In this document: positions 1 to 9,701 of the stretch, one piece after another
How the letters are laid out: each line of letters starts with the position of its first letter
How positions within the stretch are numbered: the stretch's first letter is position 1
Source of the DNA: Bacilli bacterium
GTDB taxonomy: Bacteria > Bacillota_I > Bacilli_A > RF39 > UBA660
Assembly: GCA_900772415.1 (NCBI GenBank)
Contig: CAAHEC010000056.1
Location: 1 to 63,138 of the forward strand
Direction of reading: 5' to 3'
DNA: 63,138 nucleotides
Program-made: the position numbers and the translations under genes
The notes under the pieces: model-generated
Databases searched by the model: none
Told to the model about the DNA's origin: nothing
What the model saw: only the letters and a program-made list of their open reading frames with translations

Positions 1-466
1 CTATTTGTTCCTCCGTTTTATTAGGCATTATAATTCTAGATGAATTAACATCCATGTTATAAACTTTTTCTGCAGTGATTTCACATATTGCATTTGAAAA
101 TGCAATATGATTATCATTAGCATTAAAGATAACTTCAGTTACAGCCTTATAAAATGTTATTTGATAAAATGGAAAGTTATTATCTTTTAAAGACCCAGAT
201 ATATAAAGAACACTTCCATTTATCATATAATAATCCATTTTATTAATATTATTATAATTTAGTACAATAAATTTTATTTTAGATACGAATTTATTAACCA
301 TTAATACTAAATCACTAGGTTTTAAATATCCTAAATTTAAACATGCTATAAAATATTTTCTAAGTAAATTAAATTCATCTTCTTCATATTTAGCACCATT
401 TTTTAAAACAGCATCTTCTACAATGCTTTTAATAGGAATTTTTATATCTTTTGTTTCTTGATTCAT
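1..466 (-). CDS. Hypothetical protein, 3' end beyond window
   Basis: Open frame of 155 codons that runs off the left edge without a stop, so the C-terminus is missing. The ATG at 466 is preceded by AGGTGA about 7 bases upstream, and the gene begins 17 bases after the mutS stop, so the two are probably cotranscribed. The visible part is mixed hydrophobic and charged, with no signal peptide, no clear membrane segment and no motif I recognise. mutL often follows mutS, but this sequence does not look like MutL (no GHKL ATPase motifs near the N-terminus). Function unknown. Confidence 0.7.
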   Translation of the reverse strand, partial: MNQETKDIKIPIKSIVEDAVLKNGAKYEEDEFNLLRKYFIACLNLGYLKPSDLVLMVNKFVSKIKFIVLNYNNINKMDYYMINGSVLYISGSLKDNNFPFYQITFYKAVTEVIFNANDNHIAFSNAICEITAEKVYNMDVNSSRIIMPNKTEEQI

Positions 467-483
467 TTTTAAATCACCTATCC

Positions 484-3039
484 TTACCTTTTGTCTATTT
501 CATTTTTTAAATCATATAAAATATTTAAAGCCTCCATTGGAGATACCTCAAGTGGATTTATTTTATCTAACTTTTCCTTTAGTATATCATATTTTGAATC
601 TTTTTTGTCCGTTTCGTCAAAATTCATACTAATTTGGTTTACTAAATTATCTTCTTTACTATTTTTGCTCTCATATGTTCTTAATATCTCATCGGCTCTT
701 TTTATAAGAGATGAAGGAAGAAGTGCTAATTTTGCAACATGAATACCATAACTTTTATCTACGCTTCCATCTTTTACCTTATGTAAAAATGTTATTGTGC
801 CACCTTCTTCGTGAGCTGATACATGTACGTTTTTAACGTGAACTTTATGTTTTTCCAGGCTTGTTAATTCATGATAGTGAGTTGAGAAAAACGTAATTGC
901 CTTTATGTTATCATGAATGTATTCAATAATTGCTTGTGCAAGAGAAATACCATCATAAGTTGCAGTACCACGTCCTAATTCGTCAAATAAAATTAGGCTA
1001 TGTTCTGTTGCACCTAAAATAGCATGGTTAGCCTCTTTCATTTCAACCATAAAGGTAGATTCTCCGCTAACTAAATCATCAGATGCTCCAATACGGGTAA
1101 ATATTTTATCAAATATTGGTAAATAAGCTTTTCTAGCAGGAACAAAGCACCCTATTTGAGCCATTATAACAATCATTGCCATTTGTCTCATATAAGTTGA
1201 TTTACCAGCCATATTAGGCCCCGTTATAATCTGTAAGTATTTATCCTTCGTAAATATTATATCATTTGAAACAAATTCTTTATCCAATACTTTTTCAACT
1301 ACTGGATGTCTTCCTTCTATTATTTTAACTTCTTTGTCAGGCATAATAATTGGCCTTGTGTAGTTATTTTCTTCTGCGTTTGTTGCAAAGGCTTGCATAA
1401 CATCTAATTTTGCAAGAGCTTTAGCAGTTAACTGAATGATTGGTATTACTTCCTTTACCTTGCATCTTATGTTTGTAAAAAGCTCGTATTCTAAGTTTAT
1501 AATTTTTTCTTCAGCACCTAAAATAAGTTGTTCTTTTTCTTTTAATTCGGGAGTAATAAATCTTTCATTATTAGCAAGCGTTTGTTTTCGCTCCCAGCCA
1601 AACTCTTCTTTAACCTGACGACTATTTCCTTTAGAAACCTCAATATAATAACCAAAGACCCTGTTATATCCTACCCTTAGGTTCTTAATTCCAGTTCTTT
1701 CCTTTTCCTTTTCTTCTAGTTTTGCAATAAAGTCCTTACCACCTTTTCTAGCAAGCTTTAAATCATCTAATTCTTTATTGTAACCAGACTTTATTAAGTA
1801 TCCTTCTTTTAACGTAATAGGAGGATTTTCATAAATACTTTTATCTAAAAGAGCATATAAATCAGTTAGATCATCTATTACTAAATTAAACTTAAGTTCA
1901 CTTACAATTTCTTTTATTCTAGGTAATACTTTAAGAGAGCTTTTAAGCTGAAGTAAATCCCTTGCGTTAGCATTACCAAACGATACTCTTCCTGCTAGTC
2001 TTTCAAGGTCATAAACTTCTTTTAAAAGATCTTTTAGTTCATCTTTAAGTAAGAACTCTTCAAGTAATTTAGATACCATATCATATCTATTTTCTATTTC
2101 TTCTTTATCAATTAATGGGTTTTCAATCATTTGTTTTAGCATGCGGGATCCCATCGCCGTTTTAGTTTTATCAAGTAACCATAAAAGTGAGTATGTTCGC
2201 TCTTTTGTTCTTAAGTTTTCTGTTAATTCTAGGTTTCTTTTTGTATGAATATCCATCTTTAAATAAGTTTTATAATCTTTTACTTTAACTTTTTGTAAAT
2301 GGTCAATACTTCTTTTTTGAGTACTTGTTAAATAATTTAATAAAACACATACCGAAGATATTATTCTAACGTCTTTAATATCTTTATATAAATCTTTGTA
2401 TTCAGGTATTTCTTCATCTACTTCTTCTTTTGATATTGTAACAGAATAATTATTTTTTAAAGTATTTATAATCCTAGGATCAACGTTACCATTTATTATT
2501 AACTCGGTAATGTTATCATTTACTATCTCATTTATTATTTTTTCAAGTTCGTATTCTACTAATACGCTTATAAATTCTCCCGTAGATAAATCAGTATAAG
2601 AAAGTGAAAAACAGTGTCCTAAATCCTTTAGCGCACCAATAAAGTTATTGTTTTTAGCGTCTAGCATATCATCTGACATAACAGTTCCCTTTGATACTAT
2701 TCTAATTACTTCCCTTTTAACTATTCCTTTAGCATCCTTAGGATCTTCTACCTGCTCACATATTGCAACTTTGTATCCCTTATCAATTAATTTATCAATG
2801 TATATGTTAGCGGCATGATGAGGAACTCCGCACATTGGTATTTTTTCTTCTAATCCAGCATTTTTACCAGTTAAGGTAAGTTCTAAATCGTGTGATACAT
2901 TTATTGCATCTTCAAAAAACATTTCATAAAAATCACCAATTCTATAAAATAAGATAACATCTTCATAGTTATCCTTAGTTTCTAAATATTGTCTCATCAT
3001 AGGAGATACCTTTTGTCTATCCACTTCACTTCTAGTCAC
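484..3039 (-). CDS. mutS: DNA mismatch repair protein MutS
   Basis: Recognises base mismatches and small loops and starts post-replicative repair with MutL. 851 residues, the normal length. The N-terminal domain has the mismatch-wedge motif FYE at about residues 37-39 (context GDFYEMF). The C-terminal ABC-type ATPase has Walker A GPNMAGKST near residue 606 and Walker B with signature LILFDELGRGT near 684, then the conserved FSTHYHEL. The start is GTG at 3039, with AGGTGA a few bases upstream. No mutL is seen next to it; the next gene downstream is unknown. Identification is firm. Confidence 0.98.
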   Translation of the reverse strand: MTRSEVDRQKVSPMMRQYLETKDNYEDVILFYRIGDFYEMFFEDAINVSHDLELTLTGKNAGLEEKIPMCGVPHHAANIYIDKLIDKGYKVAICEQVEDPKDAKGIVKREVIRIVSKGTVMSDDMLDAKNNNFIGALKDLGHCFSLSYTDLSTGEFISVLVEYELEKIINEIVNDNITELIINGNVDPRIINTLKNNYSVTISKEEVDEEIPEYKDLYKDIKDVRIISSVCVLLNYLTSTQKRSIDHLQKVKVKDYKTYLKMDIHTKRNLELTENLRTKERTYSLLWLLDKTKTAMGSRMLKQMIENPLIDKEEIENRYDMVSKLLEEFLLKDELKDLLKEVYDLERLAGRVSFGNANARDLLQLKSSLKVLPRIKEIVSELKFNLVIDDLTDLYALLDKSIYENPPITLKEGYLIKSGYNKELDDLKLARKGGKDFIAKLEEKEKERTGIKNLRVGYNRVFGYYIEVSKGNSRQVKEEFGWERKQTLANNERFITPELKEKEQLILGAEEKIINLEYELFTNIRCKVKEVIPIIQLTAKALAKLDVMQAFATNAEENNYTRPIIMPDKEVKIIEGRHPVVEKVLDKEFVSNDIIFTKDKYLQIITGPNMAGKSTYMRQMAMIVIMAQIGCFVPARKAYLPIFDKIFTRIGASDDLVSGESTFMVEMKEANHAILGATEHSLILFDELGRGTATYDGISLAQAIIEYIHDNIKAITFFSTHYHELTSLEKHKVHVKNVHVSAHEEGGTITFLHKVKDGSVDKSYGIHVAKLALLPSSLIKRADEILRTYESKNSKEDNLVNQISMNFDETDKKDSKYDILKEKLDKINPLEVSPMEALNILYDLKNEIDKR

Positions 3040-3076
3040 TTTAAATCACCTGTCTATTATTATATAATAAATTGGG

Positions 3077-3114
3077 AAAAAAAGCCATTACTTTAAAATT
3101 AAGTAATAGGCTTT
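3077..3114 (-). terminator. Rho-independent terminator after the 188-aa unknown gene
   Basis: On the minus strand the stem AAAGCC-ATTACTT pairs across an A/T loop and is followed by a run of seven U. It lies just downstream of the gene ending at 3144 and upstream of mutS, separating the two units. Confidence 0.8.
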
Positions 3115-3143
3115 ATCTTTATAAGTTTTCTATTTAACTTACA

Positions 3144-3710
3144 TTATTTTATTTTTTTTGTTTCATATTTCTTAGTTTTTATATCATGTTTAAAATCATA
3201 TTCATTAATAGATAATATATTAGGTACTGCTTCATATACTGGAATCATAAATTTTTTTAACTCTTCATTAACTAACGAGCTATCACAAACATAGCAATAC
3301 TTTTTATTTATTGGTTTTTGTTTTAATTCTTTCACATAAAACTTATCATCTTTTAAGACATAAGAGTAAATTGGAAGATCAAGTACTATTTCCATACCCT
3401 TATCTACCAGTAATATTAATTTGTTTGATATATTAACCCCTTTATTTACTGAATAAAGGCCATATGATGGAGTAAATGTATATGCATAATCTATGTATTT
3501 TTTTAATACTTCATCACAAGTTATATGATATGCTTCATATATTTTATTTTGACTTATATATTCTTTAAAATATTTTGGCGCTATTAATGGTTTATAAAAA
3601 AAAGCATGTGTTTTATTATCATTTAAAAATTTAACATAGCAAAGTTCTCCAAGCTTTTCATCTGGTACATCATTTTTAAAAATAATTATTTTTTCATTTT
3701 CCTCTTTCAT
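3144..3710 (-). CDS. Hypothetical protein (188 aa)
   Basis: I do not recognise this protein. The start is the ATG at 3710 because AAAAGGAG sits 8 bases upstream; a GTG six bases earlier is too close to that site. It has no signal peptide or membrane helix and is rich in Lys, Tyr and Ile. It contains a CYVCDSS stretch in the C-terminal third, a single CxxC that alone does not prove metal binding. It is divergent from the YlbJ-like gene and is followed by its own terminator, so it is probably monocistronic. Confidence 0.75.
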   Translation of the reverse strand: MKEENEKIIIFKNDVPDEKLGELCYVKFLNDNKTHAFFYKPLIAPKYFKEYISQNKIYEAYHITCDEVLKKYIDYAYTFTPSYGLYSVNKGVNISNKLILLVDKGMEIVLDLPIYSYVLKDDKFYVKELKQKPINKKYCYVCDSSLVNEELKKFMIPVYEAVPNILSINEYDFKHDIKTKKYETKKIK

Positions 3711-3768
3711 AAACACGTCTCCTTTTTAATAGATTATATAAATAGTTTATTTATTGGAGAGTAGAAAA

Positions 3769-4638
3769 ATGACTTCTAAAAAAGATATTTTATTAATTTA
3801 TTTTTTATTATCTATAGAACTTTTAATATTAACTAATTCTGATATTGTAATAAAAAGTGTTTTAACAAGTTTAAATATGTTTTTAACAAAAATATTTCCA
3901 AGTTTATTTCCTACCATGGTAATAGGCCTTTTGTTAGTTAAATTAGGTATATATAAAGTTATTATGTTTAAAAATATATTTAAACGTTTATTTAGATTTA
4001 ATGAAATAGATACTAGTATATTTATTACTTCTTTATTTTGTGGTACACCATCTAATGCAGCATTTATTAATAATTACTTACAAAAAGGTCTAATAAATGA
4101 AAATGAGGCCTTAAATTTACTTTGTTGTACACATTTTATTAACCCATTATTTGTAATAGGTGGTGTTGGAACTTATGTTTTTAAAAGCTATAAAATTGGT
4201 ATTATTCTTCTTCTTATGTTATATTTTTCAAATCTAATAAAAGCATTTTTATTAAGAAAAAATTTTACTCCTCACTTAGAAAGCAATGAAATAAAAGAAA
4301 AGGTTAATTTTAATGATATTTTCGCAAGTATAATAAAAGAAAGTATGTTGAATTTATTAGTTATACTTGGAATTGTTATTCTTTTTAATATTTTAATAAT
4401 TCTAATTAAAGAAATATTTAACTTGAGTAATACACTAAAGGTTTTTATAAATATAATACTTGAAATGACAAGTGGAATACTTAGTATTAAGGCTCTTAAT
4501 ATTAATATTATCTTTAAAATATTATTAGCTTACTTCTCATTATCATTTGGTGGTTTATGTATTTGGTTTCAAACCATATCAATGATTACAAATAAAAAAA
4601 TAAAGTATTTGAAATACTTTATATTTAGACTATTTTAA
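3769..4638 (+). CDS. ylbJ: YlbJ-like sporulation integral membrane protein
   Basis: Polytopic membrane protein of about 289 residues with roughly 7-8 hydrophobic segments. The pattern resembles the YlbJ family of nucleoside-recognition (Gate) domain proteins: a K-I-F-P-S-L-F-P motif early, then a C-G-T-P-S-N-A loop, then KGLINENEALNLL followed by an N-P-L-F segment. B. subtilis YlbJ is made under the early mother-cell programme and contributes to resistant spores; its substrate is not settled. GGAGAG lies about 9 bases before the ATG at 3769; a TTG 15 bases upstream overlaps that site, so the ATG is preferred. Convergent with the pseudopilin operon. Confidence 0.75.
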   Translation: MTSKKDILLIYFLLSIELLILTNSDIVIKSVLTSLNMFLTKIFPSLFPTMVIGLLLVKLGIYKVIMFKNIFKRLFRFNEIDTSIFITSLFCGTPSNAAFINNYLQKGLINENEALNLLCCTHFINPLFVIGGVGTYVFKSYKIGIILLLMLYFSNLIKAFLLRKNFTPHLESNEIKEKVNFNDIFASIIKESMLNLLVILGIVILFNILIILIKEIFNLSNTLKVFINIILEMTSGILSIKALNINIIFKILLAYFSLSFGGLCIWFQTISMITNKKIKYLKYFIFRLF

Positions 4639-4641
4639 AAT

Positions 4642-5007
4642 TTATTTTTTATAGAAATAGTAAGTTTCATCTACATCATCTATTTTGAATTTAATATACG
4701 ATATTTTATCATTAATGTTACAATCATATACTTTTACCTTAAAAAAATCGTCTTTTTGGGAGTATTTTTTTATTTCATCTATAATATATTCACAGTTCTT
4801 ACCATTATTTTTATTTACAATTAAATTTGTTATTCTAAAGTTATATGATTCTTCTACTAAAAAGTTTGTTCTATTATCTGATTCTTTGTATAATTTTCTA
4901 ACAGTATATATGGTTTGATAAAAATATATAACTGAAACAGAAACTAGTGCAAAACTAACAATCAATTCCGCTAAAGTAATACCCTTTTTATTTAACTTTT
5001 TCATCAT
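4642..5007 (-). CDS. Type IV pseudopilin (second gene of pair)
   Basis: Short pilin-like protein with a class III signal: charged leader KKLNKKG, cleavage after Gly, then ITLAELIVSFALVSVSVIY with Glu at +5 and a 20-residue hydrophobic helix. The globular part is short and charged (total about 121 aa). Such proteins are processed by a prepilin peptidase and built into a pseudopilus by a PilB/PilC machine; all three are encoded within 5 kb. The ATG at 5007 is preferred because AGGTGA is 8 bases upstream. It follows the other pseudopilin by 13 bases, so they form one operon. Confidence 0.85.
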   Translation of the reverse strand: MMKKLNKKGITLAELIVSFALVSVSVIYFYQTIYTVRKLYKESDNRTNFLVEESYNFRITNLIVNKNNGKNCEYIIDEIKKYSQKDDFFKVKVYDCNINDKISYIKFKIDDVDETYYFYKK

Positions 5008-5020
5008 AAAAATCACCTAC

Positions 5021-5506
5021 TTAAAAATCCATTTTAATAGATGCAAAGTGATAATTATTATCATCCTTGTTTTTAAAAACACCTATTAATCTATAAGATT
5101 TAGGAGAATAGACGCTTCTTTTCATCCTTTTTAAATATTTATTAAAATTATAGTTAGTGCTTGATTTATCATCCATGTAACCTATAACATATAATTTTTT
5201 TATTTCATCTATATCTAAATCAGACTTATTTATAATAATGTTATTGCTCACATCTTTAATAGTTGGGGCTTTTGAATCAGCATCATAAATTAATACCTGT
5301 CTATCTTGTTTTAAATTTTCACCGTATTTTTCATATATTGCTTTAAGTAAATATATATCTTTAGTTTGATCATATATATATGCTGATTTTTTATAATTAT
5401 CATATAATTTAGAGATATTTGGATACATAAATGCAATAACCATTGTAACTAATGATATAACGACAATTGTCTCGGCTAAAAAAAATCCTCTACTATTTTT
5501 TTTCAC
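5021..5506 (-). CDS. Type IV pseudopilin (first gene of pair)
   Basis: N-terminus MKKNSRG followed by FFLAETIVVISLVTMVIAFM: a typical prepilin signal with Gly at -1, Phe at +1 and Glu at +5, then a hydrophobic helix and a 130-residue soluble domain rich in Tyr, Lys and Asp. The GTG at 5506 has AAAGGTG 6-7 bases upstream and gives a normal short leader. Transcribed divergently from pilB; the gap of about 120 bases carries several TATAAT-like boxes. Likely a competence- or secretion-type minor or major pseudopilin; which one cannot be told from sequence. Confidence 0.85.
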   Translation of the reverse strand: MKKNSRGFFLAETIVVISLVTMVIAFMYPNISKLYDNYKKSAYIYDQTKDIYLLKAIYEKYGENLKQDRQVLIYDADSKAPTIKDVSNNIIINKSDLDIDEIKKLYVIGYMDDKSSTNYNFNKYLKRMKRSVYSPKSYRLIGVFKNKDDNNYHFASIKMDF

Positions 5507-5628
5507 AAATATCACCTTTTCTTTACTTGCTATCTTATCAAATATATTATATAATATTATTATAATAAAATCTAGAGTAAAGATTAAAATAATAAGGGAT
5601 TAAAAAGAATATCAAGGGAGTTGTTAAT

Positions 5629-6924
5629 ATGTTAAAACAAATAGATTTTACTAGATTACCAATAACTGAGGTTGTTGATGAAATAATATATACCGCTGCC
5701 CAAGCTGGTGCAAGTGATATTCACTTTGACCCTCAAGAAAAATCAGTAAAAGTAAGATTTAGAATAGATGGTGTATTAATAGATTATATGATAATACCAG
5801 AAAACATTAGAAAAAACTTAATAGCACGTGTTAAAATAATTTCTGGTATGGATATTACAGAATCAAGACTACCACAAGATGGCGCAATTAAAACTAAAAT
5901 TAAAGATATTAATCTTGACATGCGTGTCTCTTCCCTTCCTACTAATGAAGGTGAAAAAATAGTTATCCGTATACTTGATTATTCAGCTTCACTAAAAGGA
6001 CTTGATGCTCTTGGATTTTCTCAAGATAACTTAAGAAAAATTAAGGACTTAATAAAAGAACCTAATGGTATTATATTAGTAACCGGAGCAACAGGAACTG
6101 GTAAATCAACTACTGTTTACTCTATTTTACAAACCCTTAACACTCCAAAAGTTAATTTAGTTACAGTAGAAGACCCTGTTGAAATGAGCATAGAAGGAAT
6201 AAATCAAATTCAGGTAAATAGTGACATTGGTCTTACTTTTGCTGAGGTTTTACGTTCTATATTACGTCAAGACCCTGATATAATAATGATTGGTGAAATA
6301 CGTGATGATGAAACAGCTAAAATAGCAGTTAGAGCATCTATTACAGGTCACTTAGTATTATCTACTCTTCATACTAATAACGCACTTAATACAATAGAAC
6401 GTTTAAAAGATATGGACGTTGAAACATATTTACTTGCAAGTTCACTAAATGGAATAGTATCTCAAAAATTAGCAAGAAGAATATGTCCATATTGTAAGAA
6501 AAAAAGACCTGCTATTGATTATGAAAAAAAATTAATAAAAGCTAATTTAGGAATAGACGTTAACGAGCTTTCGTATGCAGAAGGTTGTGATAACTGTGTT
6601 GGTGGTTATAAGGGAAGAATAGCTATTCATGAAGTGCTTACTATAAGTCAGGAAATTAGAGATGCTATTGCAAATGGCATACCTAAAGAAGAGCTAAGAA
6701 AGCTAGTATACACAAGTGATACTAAAACTTTATTACAAGATGGCCTTATAAAAGTCCTTAATGGATTAACAACCATTGAGGAAATATTAAGGGTCGTTGA
6801 ATTAGATGATGAATCAACTAAAATAGTATTAGGATCAGAAATAAAAACTGAAAATAAAAACATTATTAATAATACTAATAATAGTTCTAATTCATTAAAT
6901 GAAATTGAAATGATGGATATTTAA
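5629..6924 (+). CDS. pilB: Type IV pilus/type II secretion assembly ATPase (PilB/GspE)
   Basis: Hexameric ATPase that powers pilus or pseudopilus polymerisation at the inner face of the membrane. Walker A GATGTGKST near residues 151-160, Asp box VEDPVE, Walker B RQDPDIIMIGEIRD near 212, His box GHLVLSTLHTN, and a zinc-binding pair CPYC near 286 and CDNC near 320, which is the assembly-ATPase (not PilT) pattern. At 431 residues it lacks the MshEN-type N-terminal domain of long PilB proteins, a size similar to ComGA-type ATPases. AAGGGAG precedes the ATG at 5629. Partners: PilC at 7739-9574 and the pseudopilins at 4642-5506. Confidence 0.95.
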   Translation: MLKQIDFTRLPITEVVDEIIYTAAQAGASDIHFDPQEKSVKVRFRIDGVLIDYMIIPENIRKNLIARVKIISGMDITESRLPQDGAIKTKIKDINLDMRVSSLPTNEGEKIVIRILDYSASLKGLDALGFSQDNLRKIKDLIKEPNGIILVTGATGTGKSTTVYSILQTLNTPKVNLVTVEDPVEMSIEGINQIQVNSDIGLTFAEVLRSILRQDPDIIMIGEIRDDETAKIAVRASITGHLVLSTLHTNNALNTIERLKDMDVETYLLASSLNGIVSQKLARRICPYCKKKRPAIDYEKKLIKANLGIDVNELSYAEGCDNCVGGYKGRIAIHEVLTISQEIRDAIANGIPKEELRKLVYTSDTKTLLQDGLIKVLNGLTTIEEILRVVELDDESTKIVLGSEIKTENKNIINNTNNSSNSLNEIEMMDI

Positions 6925-6950
6925 AAAAGCCTTTTATAGGCTTTTTATTT
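6923..6950. terminator. Bidirectional terminator between pilB and pilD
   Basis: Perfect AAAAAAGCC/GGCTTTTT hairpin with a 6-base loop placed exactly between the convergent ends of pilB (+) and pilD (-). The flanking A and T runs give a U-tract on both strands. Confidence 0.85.
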
Positions 6951-7727
6951 TGTAAAAAATAACAATATTTTATCCAAATTTAAATTACAAAGAAGTATTA
7001 TAGTTGCTGCCATAGATAAATAAGGTCCAAATGGCAGAACATTATTATTTTTCCTTATAAGGCTTATTACTGATAGAGGTAGAGCTATAAAAGATGCAAT
7101 AAAAACCGTTACTATTGACATATCAAGACCTAAAGTTAACCCAATAATAAACATGAGTTTAATATCTCCACCACCTAGACTTTCTTTTTGAAAAACTAAA
7201 TCCCCAAAAACTTTAAATAAATACATTAAGCAAAAAGCTCCAAGTCCATTAAGTATAGGAAATAATACACCATTTAACATACTTATATTATTTAAAATAG
7301 AATTAATTACCATTTCTAATATAATTAATATAATGCCAAAAATTAAAACTTCATCTGGTATTATATAATACTTTATATCACTTATACTTATTATTATTAA
7401 AACAGATATAAAAGTTATGCTAATAAAAAATTTAATATTAAGGCCAAAAATAATATAAGATAGTAAAAATAAAGTTCCTGTTATGGCTTCGAAAAAAGGA
7501 TAAGAAAATGATATCCTTTTTTTACAGCATCTACATCTTCCATGTAAAAATATATAAGAAAGTATTGGTATTAATTCATAAAACTTTAATTTATGATTAC
7601 AATTAGGACAATTAGATGGAGGATATATAATAGACATATTATTTGGAAGTCTATACCCTACAACATTATAAAATGAACCAAATACTATTCCCATAACAAA
7701 AATCATTATGCAATTAAATAAATACAT
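6945..7727 (-). CDS. pilD: Prepilin peptidase / N-methyltransferase (A24 family)
   Basis: Membrane aspartic protease that cleaves class III prepilin leaders and methylates the new N-terminus. 260 residues. The four zinc-binding cysteines are at 40, 43, 65 and 68 (CPNC and CRCC), and the two catalytic aspartates are D117 (SDIKYY) and D188 (GGGDIK), with about seven further hydrophobic segments. It is the only such enzyme in the window, so it is the natural processor for the local pseudopilins and possibly for the Tad pilus subunits near 54 kb. AAGGAG precedes the ATG; 11 bases separate it from pilC. Confidence 0.96.
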   Translation of the reverse strand: MYLFNCIMIFVMGIVFGSFYNVVGYRLPNNMSIIYPPSNCPNCNHKLKFYELIPILSYIFLHGRCRCCKKRISFSYPFFEAITGTLFLLSYIIFGLNIKFFISITFISVLIIISISDIKYYIIPDEVLIFGIILIILEMVINSILNNISMLNGVLFPILNGLGAFCLMYLFKVFGDLVFQKESLGGGDIKLMFIIGLTLGLDMSIVTVFIASFIALPLSVISLIRKNNNVLPFGPYLSMAATIILLCNLNLDKILLFFTK

Positions 7728-7738
7728 TATAAAACTCC

Positions 7739-9574
7739 TTATAAAGCTTCATACATACCATACATAGGTATGATAACAGCAAGTAAAATACCACCAACTA
7801 TAACAGCCAAAGTAACTATCAAAACTGGTTCAATCAAAGCCTTCATTTGAGTAATTATATTTCTATGTTGTTCCTCGTAATAAGCTGATACTCTCTCCAT
7901 CATTGGACCTAATCTACCAGTTTTTTCACCAGTAATAAGCATTTGATATGCTATATTAGGGAAAGCCCAATGATCCTTAAAAGCTTTTGAAATAGCTTCT
8001 CCCTTCGTTAAGTTTTTAGCCGTATCATAAATTAATTTTTTATAAACTTCATTATCAGTTATTTTACTTAGTACATCTATAGAATCAGTTATAAATACAT
8101 TATGATTAATAAGATTAGCAAAAGTTTTAGTAAAAATAGTAACTTCGTTATAAATTATAATATTTCCAATAACAGGTAAATGCATAAAAAATTCCTGCAT
8201 TGCTTTTCTAAATTGCTTAATATTTTTATATAGAAAACTATATATTAAAGTCAATACTATTATTCCAAGTAATATATAAATTAAATAATTCTTTAAAAAA
8301 TCACTAATATTAATTACTATTTTTGTTATAGTAGGAATCTCACTTCCTAAATCATTATAAATATCAACAAACTGAGGAACTACCCAAATAAGAATAAATG
8401 TAACCACAATAATAGCAAATATAGTTACTATAATAGGATAAGTCATTGCACTTTTCATTTGCTTTCTAGTAGTTTCCGATTCAGTATAATAATTAACCAT
8501 ATCATCTAATGTTTCAGGCAAATTACCAGTCATTTCTGCAGTTTTAATCATGTTAATAAGTAATTTTGGAAAAACTTTTTTTCTTTTTTCTAACGCTTTT
8601 GATAATTCATCACCCATTGATAAATCGTAATAAACAGCTTTCCATATATTTTTTTCTTTTCTTTTTTTAGCTTGTTCAGATAATATTTTTACAGCACTAG
8701 CAAGCGAAATACCAGACTTTAAATATGCTGATAATTGAGATAAATAAAATATAAGTTTATTTTTCTTTAACTCATGGTTTAAAGAAAGAAATTCAAAATT
8801 GCTTTGTTTTGCAGCAGTAATATCATACACTTCATAACCCTCAGCAAGCAAAAACGAATGAACGTCAACTCTTGATAAAGCTTCTATACTACCCTTTTCT
8901 ATTTCACCATTTTTATTTTTGGCAATGTAATTAAATAAAAGAGGTTTATCAAATCTAGATTGATCATTTTTATCAGTTTTAAACTGTTCATCTAAAACCG
9001 TTTTCTTTGCTTCTAATTCTAAAAGTTCTTTTTTACTTACCGTAAGACTCTTGTAAAAAGCTTTTAATTTTTCATAAAAAGTAGCTGGCTTTCCTTCTTT
9101 TCTTAAAGCCTCTTCTTTAGCTAGTCTTTTGTTTTCTTTTTCTTCTTCTTTCTTTTTTATTATTTCTTCTTTCTTTTTTCTAATCTCTTCTTTTTTTTCT
9201 CGTTCTATTTTAAGTCTTAACTGTTCTTTGGCCCTTTTTTCTTCTTCTATTTTAGCTTTTTTTACTAAACGTTCAAACTCCTTTTGCTTTTTAATAGCAT
9301 ATTTATCTTTTTCTTCTTTTGTTTTTACAAGTTGCTTATTAGATAAATTGTCATTATTTTTGTATGCGTTTTTAACTTCTTTTACAACCTTTATTTTCTC
9401 ATTAGGTTTAAGTTCTAATGCAATTTTTTTCTTTTCATTTTCTTCATCTTTCCTAAATATAAGTTCAAATAATTTCGCAACTCCTAATACAAAGTAATAA
9501 GGAATTAATAAAACGGATATAAAACCTTTATATATAAAAACAAATGGTAATAATATTATCTTTATAGCTTTCAT
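7739..9574 (-). CDS. pilC: PilC/GspF inner-membrane platform with charged N-terminal extension
   Basis: Platform protein of the assembly machine, contacted by PilB. The C-terminal 400 residues hold two T2SSF domains with paired transmembrane helices (about residues 385-405 and 435-460, and a final one near 585-605). The family's usual beginning (a YIAKNKNGEIEKG-type motif) starts only near residue 213. Before it lies an extra part: a hydrophobic segment (residues 5-40) and about 130 residues of Lys/Glu-rich coiled coil. An AGGAAGG site precedes the ATG at 9574 and no internal site is better, so the extension looks genuine. TATAAT lies about 30-40 bases upstream. Confidence 0.93.
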   Translation of the reverse strand: MKAIKIILLPFVFIYKGFISVLLIPYYFVLGVAKLFELIFRKDEENEKKKIALELKPNEKIKVVKEVKNAYKNNDNLSNKQLVKTKEEKDKYAIKKQKEFERLVKKAKIEEEKRAKEQLRLKIEREKKEEIRKKKEEIIKKKEEEKENKRLAKEEALRKEGKPATFYEKLKAFYKSLTVSKKELLELEAKKTVLDEQFKTDKNDQSRFDKPLLFNYIAKNKNGEIEKGSIEALSRVDVHSFLLAEGYEVYDITAAKQSNFEFLSLNHELKKNKLIFYLSQLSAYLKSGISLASAVKILSEQAKKRKEKNIWKAVYYDLSMGDELSKALEKRKKVFPKLLINMIKTAEMTGNLPETLDDMVNYYTESETTRKQMKSAMTYPIIVTIFAIIVVTFILIWVVPQFVDIYNDLGSEIPTITKIVINISDFLKNYLIYILLGIIVLTLIYSFLYKNIKQFRKAMQEFFMHLPVIGNIIIYNEVTIFTKTFANLINHNVFITDSIDVLSKITDNEVYKKLIYDTAKNLTKGEAISKAFKDHWAFPNIAYQMLITGEKTGRLGPMMERVSAYYEEQHRNIITQMKALIEPVLIVTLAVIVGGILLAVIIPMYGMYEAL

Positions 9575-9701
9575 TTTTTAAATACCTTCCTATTCTATAA
9601 AGATATTATATCATAATTAAGAAAAAAACAACATAAATAATTACCTATATTTAATTAAACCATTTAAGTTTTTTTTCATATATTAATATAGAGGTGATAA
9701 A

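Noticed and set aside
9129..9497. Plus-strand Ser/Phe-rich frame inside pilC
   Set aside because: Pure mirror of the Lys/Glu coiled-coil coding sequence; no ribosome site and no plausible protein character.
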